DNA of 8,255 nt from Comamonadaceae bacterium (GTDB lineage Bacteria; Pseudomonadota; Gammaproteobacteria; Burkholderiales; Burkholderiaceae_C), in the NCBI GenBank assembly GCA_024642025.1, contig JAHEBY010000104.1, positions 1 through 8,255 of the forward strand, written 5' to 3'. Numbering within the stretch: the stretch's first letter is position 1; each line of letters starts with the position of its first letter. A model generated the notes under the pieces. That model had not been told where the DNA came from. It was given only the letters and a program-made list of their open reading frames with translations, and did not search any database. Shown here piece after piece: positions 1 through 4,102 of the stretch. The position numbers and the translations under genes were made by a program.

Positions 1-10
1 GTAGGCTGCG

Positions 11-70
11 TGATTGCTATAGTTTATATAGCCTTTAACGCATATTCCACAAGGGCAAACGGTCAATTTC
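11..70. repeat. AT-rich intergenic repeat-like segment (Comamonadaceae type, tentative)
   Basis: This is a short AT-rich stretch in otherwise GC-rich DNA. At 16-32 it carries GCTAT, eight bases, then TAGC, followed by an AACGCATATTCCACAAGGGC segment and GGTCAATTT. From memory, Comamonadaceae genomes carry many intergenic copies of a short element with this order (GCTAT...ATAGC, then a ...CGC...CAAG.GC... segment, then GGtCAATTT). That match is recall and has not been checked by search. The same GCTAT-N8-TAGC core at the same spacing occurs once more in the window, at 2972-2988. The right end of the segment supplies the left arm of the hairpin terminator at 57-92. No gene is visible in bases 1-108. 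Confidence 0.4.
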
Positions 71-92
71 CTGAGTGAAATGGACCGTTTTT
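57..92 (+). terminator. Hairpin terminator, probably bidirectional
   Basis: A perfect 8-bp stem pairs AAACGGTC (57-64) with GACCGTTT (83-90). After one A/G mismatch it continues with ATTTC (66-70) pairing with GAAAT (77-81), around a six-base loop. On the plus strand the stem runs into five T residues (88-92), the classic intrinsic terminator shape, and would stop a gene entering from the left edge. On the minus strand it lies 17 bases past the stop codon of the redoxin gene and ends in only three T residues, so it may stop that transcript less efficiently. Confidence 0.72.
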
Positions 93-108
93 CGTTGCGA
101 AGAAAAAA

Positions 109-606
109 TCAGACCTCAGCCAGCAGCTTTTCGATGAGGGTGTGCAACTCGCCTTCGTCAGGTTCGCCGACGTAGCGCTTCACGATGTCGCCCCGTTTGT
201 TGACGATATAGGTGGTTGGCGTCAACTTCACTTCGCCCCAAGATTGGGCCACTGCCCCAGTGTTGTCAATCGCGACCTGAAACGGCAGTTTGCGGGTTTC
301 TGCAAAATTGACCACATAACTCGGCGGGTCGTAGCTCATGGCGACGGCCAGCGTATCAAAGCCTTTGGCGTGGTATTTTTCGTATGTCGAAATGATTTTG
401 GGCATTTCACCGACGCAGGTGACACAGCTGGTTGCCCAGAAATTCACGAGCGTTACCCGTCCTTTCATGTCGCTGGTGGTGCGTTTGGAGCCATCCAGCA
501 AGACGAACGTGGACGCAGGTGCAACTGTGCTGCCCGCGCTCATATACGTGAGCCCAGCGACGGCCAGTGCCACGGCTGTTGCTGCAAGGTATAAACTTCG
601 TTTCAT
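109..606 (-). CDS. TlpA/ResA-like thioredoxin-fold protein (periplasmic, membrane-anchored or secreted)
   Basis: The 165-residue product is a thiol-disulfide oxidoreductase-like protein of the TlpA/ResA (AhpC/TSA-redoxin) group, expected to act outside the cytoplasmic membrane. Residues 1-22 (Lys-Arg, then a hydrophobic run) form a signal peptide or single anchor. The thioredoxin fold starts near residue 33, with FWATS-C61-V-T-C64 and then GEMP; the cis-proline is P130 in the KLTPTTYIV strand. The usual Trp before the first cysteine (WCxxC) is replaced by Ser, a variant I recall in other betaproteobacterial TlpA-like proteins. Its redox partner (DsbD/CcdA) is not in the window. The ATG at 606 is chosen because the signal peptide starts there, although no Shine-Dalgarno is visible upstream. 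It is divergent from the DUF4197 gene, so its promoter must lie within that gene's 5' end. The family is clear; the substrate is unknown. Confidence 0.9.
   Translation of the reverse strand: MKRSLYLAATAVALAVAGLTYMSAGSTVAPASTFVLLDGSKRTTSDMKGRVTLVNFWATSCVTCVGEMPKIISTYEKYHAKGFDTLAVAMSYDPPSYVVNFAETRKLPFQVAIDNTGAVAQSWGEVKLTPTTYIVNKRGDIVKRYVGEPDEGELHTLIEKLLAEV
590..595 (+). promoter_or_regulatory. Candidate -10 box for the plus-strand block
   Basis: TATAAA preceded by GG sits inside the start of the divergent redoxin gene, about 25-30 bases before the DUF4197 start codons. A transcript starting near 602 would keep the Shine-Dalgarno at 610-615 with a very short leader. No convincing -35 hexamer is present at 16-18 bases upstream, so this is only a candidate. 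Confidence 0.25.
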
Positions 607-609
607 TTC

Positions 610-615
610 AAGGAG
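610..615 (+). promoter_or_regulatory. Ribosome binding site of the DUF4197 gene
   Basis: AAGGAG is a near-perfect Shine-Dalgarno. Two consecutive ATG codons follow, at 619 and 622. The spacing is 3 bases to the first and 6 bases to the second, so initiation at 622 is more likely. The site falls within the 12-base gap between the two divergent start codons, so it belongs only to the plus-strand gene. Confidence 0.75.
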
Positions 616-618
616 TTA

Positions 619-1326
619 ATGATGGATCGGAGACAGTTTAATGGTGTTTGTGGTTCTTCGCTAGCTGGTTTGATTCTGCTGGCTCATGCCCGGGCCCATG
701 CACTCTCCCTGGGGGACCTGACCAATGCCGAGGCCTCGTCCGGCCTCAAGACCGCGCTGGAGCGGGGTGCCTTGTCTGCCATAGGCTTGCTGGGTAAAAC
801 TGATGGATTCCTCGGCAACGAAAAAGTTCGCATTCCCCTGCCCGGTTTTCTGAATGATGCGGCCGGATTGCTCAAAACACTGGGCCAAGGCAAGCGCGTA
901 GACGAATTGCTGACCTCCATGAACCGGGCGGCCGAGTCGGCGGTGCCGATGTCTAAAGACCTTTTGGTGGGCGCGGTCAAGTCGATGAGTGTGACCGACG
1001 CCAAGAACATCCTCGCGGGGGGCGACACCTCAGTCACTGGATTTTTTGCCGACAAGACCCGGGCGCCGCTGGGCGTCAAGTTTTTGCCCGTCGTGACCAA
1101 GGCCACCGAAAAGGTTGGCATGGTCGACAAGTACAACCGCGTTGCCGGCAAGGGCGTGGCTCTGGGGCTGGTCAAGAAAGAAGACGCCAACATACAGCAA
1201 TATGTCACCGGCAAGACGCTGGACGGGCTGTACTTCATGATCGGCGAGGAAGAGAAAAAGATTCGTCAGGACCCGATTGGTACTGGTAGCGCCATCCTGA
1301 AAAAAGTGTTTGGCGCCATCAAATAG
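619..1326 (+). CDS. DUF4197 family exported protein
   Basis: The product has up to 235 residues and is one residue shorter if translation begins at the better-spaced second ATG (622). I recognise it as a DUF4197 member from its overall pattern: ALERGALSAIGLLGKTDGFL, then RIPLPGFL, a central segment on MNRAAESAVPMSKDLLVGAV, a TGFFADKTR segment, and a C-terminal GLYFMIGEEEKKIRQDP. The family's function is not established to my knowledge. The N-terminus reads DRRQF followed by a hydrophobic stretch and an AHA site near residue 28. This fits a signal peptide with a twin-arginine look, although the h-region also suits Sec export. It is the first gene of the plus-strand block; 38 bases separate it from the lipoprotein gene. 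Family and export are well supported; role unknown. Confidence 0.85.
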   Translation: MMDRRQFNGVCGSSLAGLILLAHARAHALSLGDLTNAEASSGLKTALERGALSAIGLLGKTDGFLGNEKVRIPLPGFLNDAAGLLKTLGQGKRVDELLTSMNRAAESAVPMSKDLLVGAVKSMSVTDAKNILAGGDTSVTGFFADKTRAPLGVKFLPVVTKATEKVGMVDKYNRVAGKGVALGLVKKEDANIQQYVTGKTLDGLYFMIGEEEKKIRQDPIGTGSAILKKVFGAIK

Positions 1327-1364
1327 TGCTGACCACGAGCGCTGTCGGCCGCGGCGTGTAATCG

Positions 1365-1991
1365 GTGCGCGTTGAATCATTGCGCGTTACTGGCTGTATT
1401 ACCGCCGTTGGCTTTCTGCTGAATGCCTGCAGCCCCGCGCTCAACTGGCGTGAAACCCGCGTGGAGCCCACCGAACTGGTTGCCATGCTGCCCTGCAAGC
1501 CCGACAAGGCTAGCCGCAATGTGCAGCTGGCCGGCCAAAACCTGAATATGACCATGCTCGGCTGTGATGCCGACGCTGCCACGTTTGTGGTCGCCTATGT
1601 CGATTTGCCGGACCCTGCGTTGGCATCGATTGTCCAATCCCAATGGCAGGCATCGATGTTGGCGAACATGCGGGCGACAGATCCGAAAATGTTGCCGGTG
1701 CACATCAAGGGCCTTCACCTTCAGACCGAAGCTGCCGTTCAGGCCGTCACGCCTGTCCAAGATGCCAGGCAGGGGCCGGAGCAAGAGCCGGAGCAAGTGA
1801 GAAATCCGCGGCCCGTCCTATTGCAAGCGGCGGGTCTACGCGCGGATGGCCGCCCGGTCGTCGCAGAGGCATTGTGGTTTACGGGCGATAGCCGAATCTT
1901 CCATGCCGTGCTGTACATCGACAAACCGCGTGCCGACACACTGCGGCCGGAAGCGGCAGAAGTCTTCTTCTCTGGGCTGAGCCGCCCATGA
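1365..1991 (+). CDS. Putative lipoprotein, unknown function
   Basis: The 208-residue product begins with a GTG three bases after an in-frame TAA. The N-terminal hydrophobic segment ends in a lipobox, L19-N-A-C22, so Cys22 would be lipidated after signal peptidase II cleavage. A TTG at 1380 is an alternative start that keeps the lipobox; neither start has a clear Shine-Dalgarno. The mature part has a conserved-looking LPCKPD motif near residue 42, a second cysteine pair candidate (Cys44 and Cys67), and a charged linker near residues 136-145 where a GPEQEPEQ run comes from a 12-base tandem duplication. I do not recognise a named domain. Its stop overlaps the MFS start as ATGA, so the two are probably translated together, and a role linked to that transporter is a reasonable guess only. 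Confidence 0.75.
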   Translation: MRVESLRVTGCITAVGFLLNACSPALNWRETRVEPTELVAMLPCKPDKASRNVQLAGQNLNMTMLGCDADAATFVVAYVDLPDPALASIVQSQWQASMLANMRATDPKMLPVHIKGLHLQTEAAVQAVTPVQDARQGPEQEPEQVRNPRPVLLQAAGLRADGRPVVAEALWFTGDSRIFHAVLYIDKPRADTLRPEAAEVFFSGLSRP

Positions 1992-3328
1992 GCAACGGCC
2001 AGGCGGCGCGGGAGATGCAAAGCAGGCTGCTGGATCGCCGGACCGCGATGTTGGTTTTTCTGACCTTCGCGTTTGCCTATTTTTTGTCGGCGCTGATACG
2101 TGCCATCACCGCAACGCTGGCGCCCACACTCACGCAGGAGTTCGCCTTGCAGGCGCGAGACTTGGGTCTCTTGGCGGGGGGCTATTTTTTGGGGTTTTCC
2201 TTTACCCAAATTCCCTTGGGTGCGTGGCTGGACCGGTACGGACCCAAGCGTGTGATCCTGTGTTTCCTGTCCGTCGCGGTATTGGGATGCGTGGCGTTCG
2301 CATTTGCCAGCAGCTTCTCCGGTCTGCTGGTGGCGCGTATATTGTGCGGCGTGGGCGTCAGCGCCTGTCTGATGGCGCCGCTCACCGGATACCGCCACTG
2401 GTTTACCCCGGCAACCCAGCTGCGGTCCAATTCCTGGATGCTGATGACCGGTTCATCGGGCATGGTGGCGTCTACCTTGCCGGTGCAGTGGCTGTTGCCA
2501 GTTACCGGCTGGCGCCTGATGTTTTGGGGCATGGCCGCGCTGGTGGTTCTCGCCATGGCCATCATTGCATGGCGAGTTCCGCGCTGGCACGAAGGGGCGA
2601 ACGGGGACAAAAGGACGGGCAGTGCCCAAATGGCGTTGAAGTCAGCTGAAACCCCCGCGAATTCGCCCCGAGAACAATCCGGGGCAGGTTATGCCGCCAT
2701 TTGGGCGCATCCCTACTTTCGCCGGCTCGTGCCGCTGGGCTTTTTTTGCTATGGTGGTTTGCTCGCGATGCAAACGCTATGGGCGGCACCATGGATGATT
2801 CGCGTGGCGGGATACACGCCCTTGCAAGCCGCTACGGGCCTGTTCTGGATCAACGTGGCCATGCTGTGTACGTTTTGGACCTGGGGCCTGGTGAACCCTG
2901 GCTTGACGCGTCGCGGAGTTGGCACGGACCGCCTCATTTTGATGGGTTTGCCGGCGAGTTTTTTGCTGCTAGCTATCATAATAGTAGCTGGTTCTCAATT
3001 ATTTTCGTGGGCTGCAGTGCTTTGGGCGATGTATTGCATGTGTTGCACCTTTGTTTCGCTGTCACAGCCTGCAGTGGCCATGGCGTTTCCTGGTGGCTTG
3101 GCGGGCAGGGCGCTTGCCGCCTACAACCTGGTCATTTTTCTGGGTGTGTTTGTGATCCAGTGGGGTGTGGGCCTGCTGATCGATGGGTTTCAGCTCCTGG
3201 GCTGGAGCGAGCGGGCCGCCTTTCAGATGGCGTTTTCCGTCTACCTGGCCTGTGGTGTGTCGTCATACATTTATTTTTGGGCCGGCAGAATGGGCCCGAG
3301 CGGGGCGGAACTGGCAAAAACGCCATAA
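1988..3328 (+). CDS. MFS transporter, 12 transmembrane segments
   Basis: The 446-residue product is a major facilitator superfamily permease of the inner membrane. The first transmembrane segment is about residues 19-41, the second about 58-78. MFS motif A follows in the cytoplasmic loop: G78-A-W-L-D82-R-Y-G85-P-K-R88. Six N-terminal segments end near residue 195; a hydrophilic loop of about 45 residues (196-240) precedes the second set of six, which ends near residue 431. The substrate cannot be read from sequence; the N-terminal half is loosely similar to the COG2223-type nitrate/nitrite or cyanate-like carriers. The ATG overlaps the lipoprotein stop by four bases. Codons near residue 325-340 derive from an unusually AT-rich segment that resembles the repeat at 11-70. 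The EIIA gene starts 22 bases after its stop, so cotranscription is possible. Confidence 0.9.
   Translation: MSNGQAAREMQSRLLDRRTAMLVFLTFAFAYFLSALIRAITATLAPTLTQEFALQARDLGLLAGGYFLGFSFTQIPLGAWLDRYGPKRVILCFLSVAVLGCVAFAFASSFSGLLVARILCGVGVSACLMAPLTGYRHWFTPATQLRSNSWMLMTGSSGMVASTLPVQWLLPVTGWRLMFWGMAALVVLAMAIIAWRVPRWHEGANGDKRTGSAQMALKSAETPANSPREQSGAGYAAIWAHPYFRRLVPLGFFCYGGLLAMQTLWAAPWMIRVAGYTPLQAATGLFWINVAMLCTFWTWGLVNPGLTRRGVGTDRLILMGLPASFLLLAIIIVAGSQLFSWAAVLWAMYCMCCTFVSLSQPAVAMAFPGGLAGRALAAYNLVIFLGVFVIQWGVGLLIDGFQLLGWSERAAFQMAFSVYLACGVSSYIYFWAGRMGPSGAELAKTP
2965..2999. repeat. AT-rich repeat-like core inside the MFS gene
   Basis: GCTAT, eight bases, then TAGC at 2972-2988 repeats the core at 16-32 with identical spacing. 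The flanking bases here are a GCTGCTA on the left and GGTTCTCAATT on the right, also reminiscent of the Comamonadaceae intergenic element. It is read in frame as a hydrophobic LLLAIIIVAGSQL stretch within a transmembrane helix. Shared length and core are visible; common origin is inference. Confidence 0.3.
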
Positions 3329-3350
3329 TCAAGTTTGAAAATCACTGCAC

Positions 3351-3797
3351 ATGTCGATCGCCACCCTCATCATCGCCCATGCCCCATTGGCCAGTGCCTT
3401 GCGCCAGTGTGTGATGCATGTATTCCCCGCGGCAGAAGAGGATGTGGCCGCGCTCGACGTATTGTCTGAAGACTCCACCGAGCAATCCCTGGAGAAGGCG
3501 CGTGCGCTCATTCGGGCACTGGGCGACCGCCAGACCTTGATATTCACCGATGTGTTCGGCGCCACGCCTTGCAACATTTCGCAAAAGCTGGTGGATGGAA
3601 CAGATGTCAAACTGATCGCCGGCGTAAATCTGCCCATGCTGCTTCGCACCATAACCTACCGGCACGAATCGCTTGAATTGCTGGCTGCGCGTGCCATGGC
3701 CGGAGGCCAGCAGGGCGTGATGCAGGTGGCCGTTACCGCTCCTCAAAATCAGGCTCCGAGAAAACATGATCAAGACCACCGCGACCATCAGCAATAA
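3351..3797 (+). CDS. PTS EIIA component, mannose/fructose type
   Basis: The 148-residue cytoplasmic protein accepts phosphate from HPr. It matches the EIIA-Man fold (ManX N-terminal domain): the active histidine is H10 in LIIAHAPLA, and D67 in the TDVFGATPCN loop corresponds to the conserved aspartate beside it; AGVNLPMLLR near residues 90-99 is the family's next signature. Both positions agree with ManX numbering. No EIIB or EIIC domain is fused or adjacent, so a regulatory role is more likely than sugar uptake; I recall a similar EIIA-HPr-EI set in Cupriavidus linked to polyhydroxybutyrate control. The last 18 or so residues (three His, several Asp/Gln/Arg) lie past the conserved domain and are encoded by bases shared with ptsH. 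The ATG has no strong Shine-Dalgarno. Family is clear. Confidence 0.93.
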   Translation: MSIATLIIAHAPLASALRQCVMHVFPAAEEDVAALDVLSEDSTEQSLEKARALIRALGDRQTLIFTDVFGATPCNISQKLVDGTDVKLIAGVNLPMLLRTITYRHESLELLAARAMAGGQQGVMQVAVTAPQNQAPRKHDQDHRDHQQ

Positions 3798-4035
3798 GCT
3801 CGGGCTGCACGCCCGTGCGTCGGCCAAGCTCACCAAGCTGGCCGGCAGTTTCCCCTGCGAAGTCTGGATGACCCGGGGCGCGCGCCGCGTCAACGCGAAA
3901 AGCATCATGGGTGTGATGATGCTGGCTGCTGGTATCGACACGGACGTCGAGATCGAGACCGACGGCGAGCGCGAGCAGGAGGCGAGCGACGCACTGGTGG
4001 CGATGATCAACGATAAATTTGGCGAGGGGCAATGA
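3766..4035 (+). CDS. ptsH: HPr, phosphocarrier protein of the PTS
   Basis: This 89-residue protein carries phosphate from EI to EIIA. The phosphorylated histidine is H15 in the GLHARAS signature, with R17 next to it. Ser46 in VNAKSIMGVMML is the regulatory serine targeted by HPr kinase/phosphorylase in organisms that have HprK; the surrounding NAKSIMG looks like a genuine kinase site rather than the enteric ASAKSLF form. Length matches the family (85-90). Its start lies 32 bases inside the EIIA gene in another frame, preceded by a weak GAG at 3758-3760, so translation is probably coupled to EIIA. Its stop is embedded in an ATGA with the start of a 19-codon ORF. Confidence 0.96.
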   Translation: MIKTTATISNKLGLHARASAKLTKLAGSFPCEVWMTRGARRVNAKSIMGVMMLAAGIDTDVEIETDGEREQEASDALVAMINDKFGEGQ

Positions 4036-4091
4036 AAGTCGCTGCCCGTCGCGTTGCCCTTGAATTCATCCGCGCCGCGCCGCGCGGGTAA
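4032..4091 (+). CDS. Possible 19-residue mini-ORF between ptsH and ptsI
   Basis: An ATG overlapping the ptsH stop (ATGA) opens a 19-codon frame that ends at TAA 4089-4091, 11 bases before the ptsI start. The peptide would be MKVAARRVALEFIRAAPRG, basic with no recognised motif. A GAGGGG at 4024-4029 sits just before the ATG at proper spacing for a Shine-Dalgarno. The frame runs straight through the hairpin at 4070-4087. It may act as a coupling or leader peptide that carries ribosomes to ptsI, or it may be a chance ORF. Nothing proves that it is translated. Confidence 0.35.
   Translation: MKVAARRVALEFIRAAPRG
4070..4087 (+). promoter_or_regulatory. GC hairpin just upstream of ptsI
   Basis: CCGCGC (4070-4075) pairs with GCGCGG (4082-4087) around a six-base loop, giving a six-bp all-GC stem. 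It ends 15 bases before the ptsI GTG, next to the only Shine-Dalgarno-like triplet (GAG 4094-4096). No T tract follows, so it is not a terminator. It could reduce ptsI initiation unless a ribosome on the mini-ORF melts it; that role is inference. Confidence 0.35.
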
Positions 4092-4102
4092 TCGAGCCAG
4101 CT

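Noticed and set aside
3324..3329. CATAAT before the EIIA gene as a -10 box
   Set aside because: The matching -35 position is GC-rich (cggggc), and the hexamer coincides with the end of the MFS gene; no real promoter support.
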